From assembly GCA_003522945.1 (NCBI GenBank), contig DPHR01000145.1:1-8706 (forward strand): a DNA stretch of 8,706 bases. Reading direction: 5' to 3'. Below, in pieces: positions 1 through 5,614 of this stretch. The notes under the pieces are model-generated. The model was not told where the DNA came from, made no database searches, and saw only the letters and a program-made list of their open reading frames with translations. A program made the translations under genes and the position numbers. This DNA comes from Clostridiales bacterium (GTDB lineage: Bacteria; Bacillota; Clostridia; Oscillospirales; Oscillospiraceae). Numbering within the stretch: position 1 is the first letter of the stretch; the number at the start of each line of letters is the position of its first letter.

Positions 1-569
1 AGAACTTCGATGACGCCGGCGCCGATCTCGAGCACGGACACATCGAACGTGCCGCCGCCGAGGTGGTAGACCATGATCTTCTGCTCGGATTCCTTATCGA
101 GACCGTAGGCCAGAGCAGCCGCGGTCGGCTCGTTGATGATGCGCTTGACATCGAGACCCGCGATCTTGCCGGCGTCCTTGGTGGCCTGACGCTGGCTGTC
201 GGAGAAGTACGCCGGGACGGTGATGACCGCTTCGGTCACGGTCTCGCCGAGATAGGCTTCCGCGTCGGTCTTGAGCTTCTGCAGCACCATGGCGCTGATC
301 TCGGGGGGAGTGTAGCTCTTGCCGTCGATGTTGACGCGGTAGTTGGTGCCCATTTCACGCTTGATGGAGGAAATGGTGCGGTCGGGGTTGGTGATGGCCT
401 GGCGCTTTGCGACCTGGCCGACCATACGCTCGCCGGTTTTGGAGAACGCTACGACGGACGGCGTAGTGCGCGCGCCCTCGGCGTTGGGGATGACTTTCGG
501 CTCGCCGCCTTCCATAACGGCGACGCAGCTATTGGTAGTGCCAAGATCGATACCGATGATTTTAGACAT
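1..569 (-). CDS. dnaK: Molecular chaperone DnaK (Hsp70), N-terminal part, cut by the window edge
   Basis: Cytosolic Hsp70 chaperone that binds exposed hydrophobic peptide segments in an ATP-driven cycle with DnaJ and GrpE. Only residues 1-189, most of the nucleotide-binding domain's first half, are in the window; the gene continues past the left edge. Visible signatures are the phosphate-1 loop GIDLGTTNS (5-13), catalytic-type Lys55 in GQVAKRQA, VPAYFSDSQRQATKDAG (118-134), NEPTAAALAYG (146-156) and the phosphate-2 loop near 167-178. The loop is offset by about 25 residues from E. coli, as expected for Gram-positive DnaKs that lack an N-terminal insertion. The loop reads VYHLGGGTFDVS: His169 (codon CAC, 65-63) replaces the usual Asp, which contributes to the Mg-ATP site in Hsp70s. 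The start is fixed by AGGAGG eight bases upstream. The gene lies 66 bases after grpE with no terminator between them, so it is the third gene of the hrcA operon. Family assignment is essentially certain; full activity is not, because of His169. Confidence 0.98.
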   Translation of the reverse strand, partial: MSKIIGIDLGTTNSCVAVMEGGEPKVIPNAEGARTTPSVVAFSKTGERMVGQVAKRQAITNPDRTISSIKREMGTNYRVNIDGKSYTPPEISAMVLQKLKTDAEAYLGETVTEAVITVPAYFSDSQRQATKDAGKIAGLDVKRIINEPTAAALAYGLDKESEQKIMVYHLGGGTFDVSVLEIGAGVIEV

Positions 570-577
570 AATGATTG

Positions 578-583
578 CCTCCT
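578..583 (-). promoter_or_regulatory. Ribosome binding site of dnaK
   Basis: A perfect AGGAGG on the minus strand, 8 bases before the dnaK ATG. It fixes the start and fits the high expression expected of the chaperone. Confidence 0.9.
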
Positions 584-635
584 GTATAGACGAAATATTT
601 TTATAAACTATGGGATGATATATTCAAACGGGAAA

Positions 636-1190
636 TCAGTTGGCGACCTGCACCATACTGAAGCGGATCACCCGATCGCCCATTTTGAAGCCCTTCTGGA
701 ACTCCTGCACGATCTCGCCCTCGCCCTTTTCGGGGTCTTCCATGTGCATGACGGCGTTGTGCTCGTTGGGATCGAATTTCTGACCGACGGCCTCGATCGG
801 CGTGACGCCGAGCGCCCGGAGCGCTTCGAGGAACTGGGTCATCGTCATTTCCACGCCCTTTTTATAAGCCTCGTCCGCGGTCTCCTGCCGGAGCGCCCGT
901 TCGAGATTATCAAAGATCGGCAGCAGCTTTTTGAGCGTGTCGGCCTTGACGTCGGCGTAGATGTTGTCGCGCTCTCTGGCAGAGCGCTTGCGGAAATTGT
1001 CGTATTCGGCGCGGAGCCGGAGGTTTTTGTCCTTTTCCGCGGCGAGGTCGTTCTGCGCGCTTTCAAGCTCGGCGCGAAGCGCGTCCGTTTCGGACACCTC
1101 CTCGACCATCGCCTCCGGCGCTTCTTCGACCGGCGTTTCTTCGATGGGCTGCTCTTCCTTCGGAGCGGTTTCCTTATTCTTGCTGCTCAT
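636..1190 (-). CDS. grpE: Nucleotide exchange factor GrpE
   Basis: GrpE is a homodimeric cochaperone that releases ADP from DnaK and so resets its substrate cycle. The 184-residue product has the family layout. An acidic, disordered N-terminus (1-35) leads into a long coiled-coil dimerisation helix (about 36-90, including YDNFRKRS at 63-70). Then come the FDNLERAL helix (93-100) and a C-terminal beta-rich head with FDPNEHNAV (139-147) and the closing GEIVQEFQKGFKMGDRV segment (158-174). Length is normal for the family. Its first 17 bases overlap the end of hrcA, which suggests translational coupling. The nearest Shine-Dalgarno, AAAGGAG (1209-1203), lies inside hrcA and leaves a rather long 12-base gap to the ATG. 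dnaK follows 66 bases downstream. Heat-shock control is expected from the shared CIRCE promoter ahead of hrcA. Confidence 0.98.
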   Translation of the reverse strand: MSSKNKETAPKEEQPIEETPVEEAPEAMVEEVSETDALRAELESAQNDLAAEKDKNLRLRAEYDNFRKRSARERDNIYADVKADTLKKLLPIFDNLERALRQETADEAYKKGVEMTMTQFLEALRALGVTPIEAVGQKFDPNEHNAVMHMEDPEKGEGEIVQEFQKGFKMGDRVIRFSMVQVAN

Positions 1191-2262
1191 CGGTCCATGT
1201 GTCTCCTTTAACTATCATTTTTCCGAAGCCCGCGGGGGCTTCGCCTGCGCCGAGCAGACGGCTGAGTCCGTCGGCAATGTATTTGAGCTTGGCGGCCACG
1301 GCGCTGTAGTCCATCCGCAGCGGCCCGACCACGCCGATCAGTCCGCGCTGGCCCTCGCCGGCGTCGTAGCTTGCCATGACTACGCTGGAATCGCGCAGCT
1401 CCTCGGCAACATTCTCCGGCCCGATAATGACCCGGACGGGGTTGCTGTCCGCCGCGCCCGGCAGACGCATGAGATGGTCGGAATCGGAGAGGTAGCTGAT
1501 GACGCGGTGCGCCTTGTCGGGATCGCGGAATTCCGGCTGCTGCAGAAGGCTGCTCTCGCCGGTGACGAACGCCGCGCCCGCGCGGCTCTCGCTGAGCACC
1601 TCAATGACGTAGGCGGCGATGATGGAGGTGAGCCCCATCGTGTCGCGCGCCGCGCGCTCCGTGGCGGAGATGAGCACCGGCGTCACGCTCTCCTCGGGGA
1701 TGTTTGTGAATCCCGCGTTGAAGAGCGCCGAGAGCTTCTGGATCTGCCCCTGCTCCACCGAAAACGGCAGATGCACGAGCTTGTTCTTAACGGTATTGTC
1801 TCCGAGAAGAACAACGATTATGAAGGTGTTCGCGTCAATGTAGAGAAGATCGAACCGCCGGATCGTCGCGGCGCGCGGCGCGCTGAGCGTCAGCGCCGGG
1901 TAGCCGGTGAGCTGACCGGCGAGCTTTCCGGCGTCGCTCATCAGCTTGTCGAGCTGCTCCATCTTTTCGCTCAGCCGGGCGTTGATCGCCTCGGCCTCCT
2001 CAACGGAGACTCTCTGCCGCTCCATGAGCTCGTTTACATAGAACCGGTAGCCCTGCGGCGAGGGGATGCGCCCCGCGCTCGTGTGCGGCTGCTCCAGATA
2101 GCCGAGCGCCGTGAGCTCGGAGAGCTCGTTGCGGATCGTGGCGCTGCTGCACCCGAGCCCGGCGATCTGCGCGATCGTCTTGGAGCCGACCGGCTCTGCC
2201 GTGCGGATGTATTCATCCACAACAGCCGCGAGTATTTTCTTTTTTCTCTGGCTGATCTCCAC
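1174..2262 (-). CDS. hrcA: Heat-inducible transcription repressor HrcA
   Basis: HrcA dimers bind the CIRCE operator and repress class I heat-shock genes; in the known systems GroEL keeps HrcA active, and titration of GroEL by misfolded protein relieves repression. The 362-residue product is slightly longer than the roughly 340-350 typical of the family. Residues 1-78 form the winged-helix DNA-binding domain, with GSKTIAQ (26-32), CSSATIRNELSEL (38-50) and HTSAGRIPSPQGYRFYV (60-76). The middle is the GAF-like dimerisation region, and the C-terminus carries the family's VVGPLRMDYS block. The start codon is GTG, with GAGG about eight bases upstream. It is the first gene of the operon. Its promoter is overlapped by CIRCE, so it should repress itself. 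The identification is secure. Confidence 0.98.
   Translation of the reverse strand: MEISQRKKKILAAVVDEYIRTAEPVGSKTIAQIAGLGCSSATIRNELSELTALGYLEQPHTSAGRIPSPQGYRFYVNELMERQRVSVEEAEAINARLSEKMEQLDKLMSDAGKLAGQLTGYPALTLSAPRAATIRRFDLLYIDANTFIIVVLLGDNTVKNKLVHLPFSVEQGQIQKLSALFNAGFTNIPEESVTPVLISATERAARDTMGLTSIIAAYVIEVLSESRAGAAFVTGESSLLQQPEFRDPDKAHRVISYLSDSDHLMRLPGAADSNPVRVIIGPENVAEELRDSSVVMASYDAGEGQRGLIGVVGPLRMDYSAVAAKLKYIADGLSRLLGAGEAPAGFGKMIVKGDTWTDEQQE
1203..1209 (-). promoter_or_regulatory. Ribosome binding site for grpE, inside hrcA
   Basis: AAAGGAG on the minus strand within the last codons of hrcA. It sits 4 bases before an out-of-frame ATG that opens a three-codon reading frame (Met-Asp-Arg-stop), and 12 bases before the grpE ATG. 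The mini-frame's stop overlaps the grpE start as ATGA. No other in-frame start is available nearby, so the grpE start at 1190 stands. Confidence 0.6.
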
Positions 2263-2277
2263 GGCGGCTTCCTCACA

Positions 2278-2304
2278 TTAGCACTGGGCGCCTTTGAGTG
2301 TTGG
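2278..2304 (-). promoter_or_regulatory. Degenerate second CIRCE-like element
   Basis: TTAGCACTG (2278-2286), nine bases, then GAGTGTTGG (2296-2304). The left arm matches the CIRCE half-site at 8 of 9 positions and the right arm at 6 of 9. It shares four bases with the good CIRCE and is offset from it by 23 bp, so it sits between the operon's promoter and the hrcA start. It could be a weaker second HrcA site; this is inference from the pattern. Confidence 0.55.
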
Positions 2305-2327
2305 CACTCTCTTCCTACGAGTGCTAA
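2301..2327 (-). promoter_or_regulatory. CIRCE operator (HrcA binding site)
   Basis: TTGGCACTC (2301-2309), a nine-base spacer, then GAGTGCTAA (2319-2327). Against the consensus TTAGCACTC-N9-GAGTGCTAA only one base differs (A to G in the left arm). It overlaps the -10 box and probable start point of the hrcA promoter, the usual position for HrcA repression. Confidence 0.95.
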
Positions 2328-2354
2328 TTTACCACTCCTATATATAAATGTCAA
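2326..2354 (-). promoter_or_regulatory. Sigma-A-type promoter of the hrcA-grpE-dnaK operon
   Basis: On the minus strand: TTGACA (2354-2349), a 17-base spacer, then TAAATT (2331-2326). The -35 box is perfect and the -10 matches TATAAT at four of six positions. The start point should fall near 2319, inside CIRCE. hrcA begins about 60 bases downstream. Confidence 0.85.
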
Positions 2355-2380
2355 GCGTTCTGCAAAGATTTAAAAAACCG

Positions 2381-2408
2381 TTCACAAATGGAAAAATTGT
2401 TGTATAAT
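2381..2408 (+). promoter_or_regulatory. Sigma-A-type promoter of the AAA+ ATPase gene
   Basis: TTCACA (2381-2386), a 16-base spacer, then a perfect TATAAT (2403-2408). Transcription should start near 2415 and give a leader of about 40 bases. It diverges from the hrcA promoter; the two -35 boxes are about 26 bases apart. CIRCE lies more than 50 bases upstream of this promoter, so simple HrcA blockade of it is not expected. Confidence 0.8.
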
Positions 2409-2457
2409 GAGAGCGTAATTTCCGTCCGTCCGGGCGGCAGAAAAAGGAGACAGCGCC

Positions 2458-3885
2458 ATGCCGACACCCTGGAAACGCTCCCCGGAGGAGCTGCATAAAA
2501 CCTATATCGCCAACACGGAGGCGTTTTATAAAGTCGCGGGGCGCGGTCTTGCGCAGGAGCTGGATGAGTTCGTGGTGTCCTGTGCGCTCGGTCTCTGGAA
2601 GGGCAGCCCCCGGCTCGGCCAGCAGCATGTGGACGCGGTGAATCAGCTCTATTCCAAGGGCCGCAAGCCCGGCGCGTACCTTCTCTGGGAGCTCACCGAG
2701 AAGGTGTGCAAAAGCGCCGATTTCCTGCCGCCGCTCTTCTTCTGGAATCTGACGGAGCAGGACGCGCGCCGCGGCACGGCCAATTCGCGCATTTTTGTGC
2801 GGATGCTCACGAACATCCTGCTCTATCTCGCTGCCGTGGACGACGAGGTCACGATGGCCGAGGCCGAATACATCACCGAGTGCTCCGATAAGCTTACCGC
2901 CATCTGCGACGGGGCAAACGTTATGAAGTCCAAAGCACCCATCAACGCCGCGGACTATGTGACGAGCGGCGAGCAGCCGTTCACGGCGCAGACGGGCGTG
3001 TCCGCCGTCGGAGAAAAGAAAGCGGACGCCGAAGCGTCCGCGCAGAAGGCAGAAGAGCTCCCAAAGCCGAGCCTTGAAGAGCTGATGGCAGAGCTTGAGG
3101 AGCTTGTCGGTCTCGGCACGGTCAAGCGCGAGGTCAAAAATCTCACGAATCTCATCAAAGTGCGCAAGCTGCGCGAGGAAAACGGCCTGCCGAACAGCGC
3201 CATGAGCCTGCACATGGTGTTCCTCGGCAACCCCGGCACCGGCAAAACGACCGTGGCGCGGCTCATGGCGGGGCTGTACGCCGCCATCGGCGCATTGAGC
3301 AAGGGGCAGCTTGTCGAGGTGGATCGCTCGGGACTTGTCGCGGGCTACGTCGGGCAGACGGCGCTCAAAACGCAGGAGGTCATCCAGTCGGCGCTCGGCG
3401 GCGTGCTGTTCATCGACGAGGCGTACTCCCTTGCCTCCGGCGGCGAGAACGACTTTGGCCGCGAGGCGATCGAAACGCTGCTCAAGGCGATGGAGGACCA
3501 CCGTGACGATCTTGTTGTGATCGTTGCCGGGTACGACGAGCCGATGGAGAAATTCATCAACTCCAACCCCGGCTTGCAGTCGCGCTTCAATAAATATCTG
3601 TATTTCCCCGACTACAACGGCGAAGAGCTTATGGCCATGTTCCGGATGCGCTGCAAAAAGAACGGCTACCGTCTCACCGAGGAGGCGGAGACGTACGCGA
3701 AGGAGTTCTTCGAGGATATGTATAAGAACCGCGACGACAACTTCGGCAACGGCCGCGACGTGCGCAACCGCTTTGAGGACATCATCTCCCGCCAGGCCAA
3801 CCGTCTCGCCGCCATGGAAGCGCCGACGAAGGACGATCTCATGACCATCACGAAGGAGGACTTCCTCGTTTCTGCCGAGGAATAA
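2458..3885 (+). CDS. AAA+ ATPase of the CbxX/CfxQ-SpoVK family
   Basis: A 475-residue single-module AAA+ ATPase, presumably hexameric and acting as a protein-remodelling motor; its target is unknown. Residues 1-150 form a helical N-terminal domain whose segment VDDEVTMAEAEYI (127-139) recalls the acidic helix pattern of TerB-like domains. A charged linker covers about 175-205. The ATPase core has Walker A GNPGTGKTT (257-265), pore-loop segment GYVGQT (296-301), Walker B GVLFIDEAYSL (315-325), a sensor-1 region VVIVAGYDEP (353-362), an arginine-finger candidate Arg376 in LQSRFNKYLYFPDY, and a sensor-2-like GNGRDVRNRFE (430-440). These C-terminal motifs are typical of the CbbX/SpoVK group. AAGGAG lies eight bases before the ATG. 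The gene has its own promoter and a strong terminator, so it is monocistronic. Its position back to back with the heat-shock operon invites a chaperone-like role but does not prove one. No RuBisCO or obvious sporulation gene is nearby, so neither cbbX nor spoVK is assigned. Confidence 0.93.
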   Translation: MPTPWKRSPEELHKTYIANTEAFYKVAGRGLAQELDEFVVSCALGLWKGSPRLGQQHVDAVNQLYSKGRKPGAYLLWELTEKVCKSADFLPPLFFWNLTEQDARRGTANSRIFVRMLTNILLYLAAVDDEVTMAEAEYITECSDKLTAICDGANVMKSKAPINAADYVTSGEQPFTAQTGVSAVGEKKADAEASAQKAEELPKPSLEELMAELEELVGLGTVKREVKNLTNLIKVRKLREENGLPNSAMSLHMVFLGNPGTGKTTVARLMAGLYAAIGALSKGQLVEVDRSGLVAGYVGQTALKTQEVIQSALGGVLFIDEAYSLASGGENDFGREAIETLLKAMEDHRDDLVVIVAGYDEPMEKFINSNPGLQSRFNKYLYFPDYNGEELMAMFRMRCKKNGYRLTEEAETYAKEFFEDMYKNRDDNFGNGRDVRNRFEDIISRQANRLAAMEAPTKDDLMTITKEDFLVSAEE

Positions 3886-3893
3886 ACCCGGAC

Positions 3894-3923
3894 AAAACGG
3901 GCTGCCAATCGGCAGCCCGTTTT
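3894..3923. terminator. Bidirectional intrinsic terminator between the AAA+ gene and the XRE gene
   Basis: A perfect 13-bp stem (3894-3906 with 3911-3923) around a four-base AATC loop. A runs flank one side and T runs the other, so it can end transcription in both directions. It sits 8 bases after the AAA+ stop and 3 bases beyond the XRE stop. Confidence 0.92.
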
Positions 3924-3926
3924 GAT

Positions 3927-4154
3927 TTATCCGTGTTTTGCCGCAGGATACGGCTCTTTTACGTCGGTTCGGCCGAGCAGATAGTCGGTGCTTGTACCGT
4001 AATACTCGGCTAGCCGAAGGAGAACATCCGTTGGAATATCACGCTTTCCCAGCTCATAGTGTGAATAGCTCACCTGCGTACACTGGAGGAACTCCGCTAC
4101 ATCCCTTTGCCGCAGATCCCGATCCTCCCGCAGATCGCGTATCCTTCTGTACAT
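3927..4154 (-). CDS. Small XRE-family (Cro/C1-type) HTH transcriptional regulator
   Basis: A 75-residue protein that is almost entirely one HTH_3 domain (about 4-60). The recognition region is LRQRDVAEFLQCTQVSYSHY (14-33), followed by ELGKRDIPTDVLLRLAEYYG and the YLLGRTD ending typical of Firmicute phage-type repressors. It has no sensor or protease domain, so it probably acts as a simple dimeric repressor. It is transcribed divergently from the zinc-ribbon membrane protein, and the 125 bases between them carry a long palindrome and a second inverted repeat that covers this gene's start codon. Autoregulation and control of the neighbour are therefore likely (inference). The Shine-Dalgarno is weak (AAAGGGTG). 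Neighbouring sequence is AT-richer than the surrounding operons. Confidence 0.92.
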   Translation of the reverse strand: MYRRIRDLREDRDLRQRDVAEFLQCTQVSYSHYELGKRDIPTDVLLRLAEYYGTSTDYLLGRTDVKEPYPAAKHG

Positions 4155-4186
4155 ACTGTCTCACCCTTTCCAACGAAGTATGTACA
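4148..4186. repeat. 10-bp inverted repeat spanning the XRE gene start
   Basis: TGTACATACT (4148-4157) and its exact reverse complement AGTATGTACA (4177-4186), 19 bases apart. The left arm contains the XRE start codon and the loop contains its weak Shine-Dalgarno. In DNA it could be an operator; in the XRE mRNA it could fold into a hairpin that hides the start. Which one, if either, cannot be decided from sequence. Confidence 0.6.
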
Positions 4187-4197
4187 AAAGTATAGGC

Positions 4198-4237
4198 ATA
4201 ACATTTTGTTATATTGACTTATAAAACAAAATGTTAT
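4198..4237. promoter_or_regulatory. 13-bp perfect palindrome in the XRE/zinc-ribbon intergenic region (candidate operator)
   Basis: ATAACATTTTGTT (4198-4210) and AACAAAATGTTAT (4225-4237) are exact reverse complements around a 14-base centre. After one mismatch the symmetry continues for three more pairs. A possible -35 TTGACT (4214-4219) for the rightward gene lies in the centre, with only weak -10 candidates after it (TATTCT at 4237-4242). On the other strand TATACT (4194-4189) could be the -10 of the XRE gene. The placement suits a repressor controlling both genes. Confidence 0.65.
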
Positions 4238-4279
4238 ATTCTAATTATACAACACGGATAGATAGGGTGAATTACTACT

Positions 4280-4804
4280 ATGAACTGCGGCGATTCTTCT
4301 TTTATCAACGAGATCAAAGACTACTCCGCTGAGGAAATCCGGCTGATCTTGTCCGACCAAAAGGACCTGTATACACCGGACGAGATCGAACAGCTGCGTC
4401 GACTGCTGCGGGAAAAAACGATTCAGGCTTCACGGCCGTGTTCCGAAGAAACGAAAGAAGCGTCTCCCTCCGGATATAAGCCGAGTGCGCTGAGGACAAT
4501 ATACTGCCAAAAATGCGGAGGTCCTAATTCTGGCACCTCTGACATCTGCCGCTTCTGCGGAGCCGTTTTACGTCTGGATATGGACGATTCGGATACTTAT
4601 GCGGAGGATGAACCCGAAGAAGCTTCAGAAAGCTTTGCTGCGCAGTACATCTTCTCTTTTCTGATTCCCTTGGTTGGCTTCATTATCGGTGCCGTAATGT
4701 TGTCCAGCAGAGACTCTTCGCGTTCCTCTTGTGGAACGGCCTGTATCCTTTTAAGTATCCTATCAATCGTTCTTGATGTGCTTGTTTGGGCCGTGCTATT
4801 CTGA
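4280..4804 (+). CDS. Zinc-ribbon membrane protein of unknown function
   Basis: I do not recognise a characterised family. The 174-residue product has three parts. An N-terminal soluble segment carries a helical SAEEIRLILSDQKDLYTPDE motif (16-35), a pattern I associate with small Firmicute zinc-ribbon proteins. A four-Cys zinc ribbon follows (CQKC at 76-79, CRFC at 90-93), then an acidic stretch (102-117). Two hydrophobic segments (about 123-142 and 153-174) follow, ending at the last residue. It probably sits in the membrane with the ribbon on the cytoplasmic side. The start is supported by the GGGTGA Shine-Dalgarno and by the divergent promoter region; the ribosome site is weak. Base composition is visibly lower in GC than the flanking operons, and together with the neighbouring XRE gene this looks like a small acquired or variable cassette. 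Confidence 0.8.
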   Translation: MNCGDSSFINEIKDYSAEEIRLILSDQKDLYTPDEIEQLRRLLREKTIQASRPCSEETKEASPSGYKPSALRTIYCQKCGGPNSGTSDICRFCGAVLRLDMDDSDTYAEDEPEEASESFAAQYIFSFLIPLVGFIIGAVMLSSRDSSRSSCGTACILLSILSIVLDVLVWAVLF

Positions 4805-4826
4805 TTTAAAAACGATTGCAAAGTTC

Positions 4827-4862
4827 GCGCCGCCGGGGTCTCCCCCCGGCGGCGCTTCTATA
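4827..4862. terminator. Intrinsic terminator after the zinc-ribbon gene
   Basis: A perfect 12-bp GC-rich stem (4827-4838 with 4844-4855), a five-base loop, then TTCTATATTT. The T tract is modest. It serves the rightward gene and may also stop transcripts leaving the leftward MgtC-family gene, where the T tract is weaker still. Confidence 0.8.
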
Positions 4863-4885
4863 TTTCAAGCCGGACGCTGAGCGCC

Positions 4886-5614
4886 TTACCGCATTTCCTC
4901 GATGTGGTAAATGTAATCCAGCGACGAGAGCGCTTCGATGATCTCGCGGTGGGTCTTATACTTTTTCAGCTCGGCGCTGCATATGGTGAACGTCACGGTG
5001 AATACGCTCAGCCCCGAACCGGCATACGCCTGATTCGCCTCAATATCGTCGATGCGAAGGCCCAGCCGCCGGCTCACGGTGACGAAGTCGCGCAGATAGC
5101 CGCTGTTTTTGAGCTCCAGATGGATCTCAAAATGATTGGAGCGGTTTTTCAAATACTGCTCAAACGCCGGAAAGCACGCGAGAATGCACAGGAAAAAGAG
5201 AAACACGATCCCCGTGACCGTGTACAGCCCCGCGCCGATCGCAAAGCCGAGAATGCTGCACGCCCAAAGGCCCGTGGAGGTCGTGAGACCCTTGATCTGG
5301 CTGCGCGAGCTGAAGAGAATGGCGTTGCCGCTCACGAGCGCCGCGGCGATGACGGTCGCCGCCGAGAGAATGGGCAGCCGCGCGCCGAAGTTGCTCATCA
5401 GGTATACGTCGAGCAGCATGGATACCGTGGAGGCGAAGGATACAAGCACAAACGTGCGCAGCCCCGCCGAGTGGCGTTTGCTCGAGCGCTCGCACCCGAT
5501 CACCGAGGCGAGCAGCACCGCCAGCGCGATGCGCAGCAGCACCGAGCCGGTATTCAGTCCGCGGGACCATTCGCCGAGAAGATCGGCGAGAGGGTCATGC
5601 ATGGCAAAGATCAT
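4886..5614 (-). CDS. MgtC/SapB-family membrane protein
   Basis: A 242-residue integral membrane protein of the MgtC/SapB family, whose members are linked to growth at low magnesium and to membrane energetics. Roughly five hydrophobic helices fill residues 25-150. Family marks are CERSSKRHSAGLRTFVLVS (41-59), matching the GxERE...AGLRTH block, and KGLTTSTGLWACSILGFAIG (108-127), matching the GLTTAAxLW block. Residues 160-242 form a soluble C-terminal tail with ACT-like alternating beta and alpha segments. The usual SGIGFLGAG stretch before GLTT is replaced by AAALVSGNA, so this is a divergent subgroup. Its ATG overlaps the antiporter stop as ATGA, with AAGGAG six bases upstream, indicating coupled translation. 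The product may be shortened to Met5, but the ribosome site favours the first ATG. Magnesium transport itself should not be assumed. Confidence 0.9.
   Translation of the reverse strand: MIFAMHDPLADLLGEWSRGLNTGSVLLRIALAVLLASVIGCERSSKRHSAGLRTFVLVSFASTVSMLLDVYLMSNFGARLPILSAATVIAAALVSGNAILFSSRSQIKGLTTSTGLWACSILGFAIGAGLYTVTGIVFLFFLCILACFPAFEQYLKNRSNHFEIHLELKNSGYLRDFVTVSRRLGLRIDDIEANQAYAGSGLSVFTVTFTICSAELKKYKTHREIIEALSSLDYIYHIEEMR

Noticed and set aside
63..1211. Long rightward open frame antisense to dnaK and grpE
   Set aside because: It covers secure dnaK and grpE coding sequence on the other strand, has no ribosome site and its protein resembles no family. It is an effect of high GC codon use.
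961..2373. 470-residue rightward frame antisense to hrcA
   Set aside because: It lies over the unmistakable hrcA gene, is rich in Arg and Ala as shadow frames are, and runs through the CIRCE and promoter.
2419..2440. GC-rich CCGTCC/GGGCGG near-hairpin in the leader of the AAA+ gene
   Set aside because: Only about six pairs with a wobble and no T tract. It is too weak to call an attenuator or riboswitch.
2338..3501. 387-residue leftward frame antisense to the AAA+ gene
   Set aside because: The opposite frame carries all AAA+ motifs. This one has no ribosome site and no domain.
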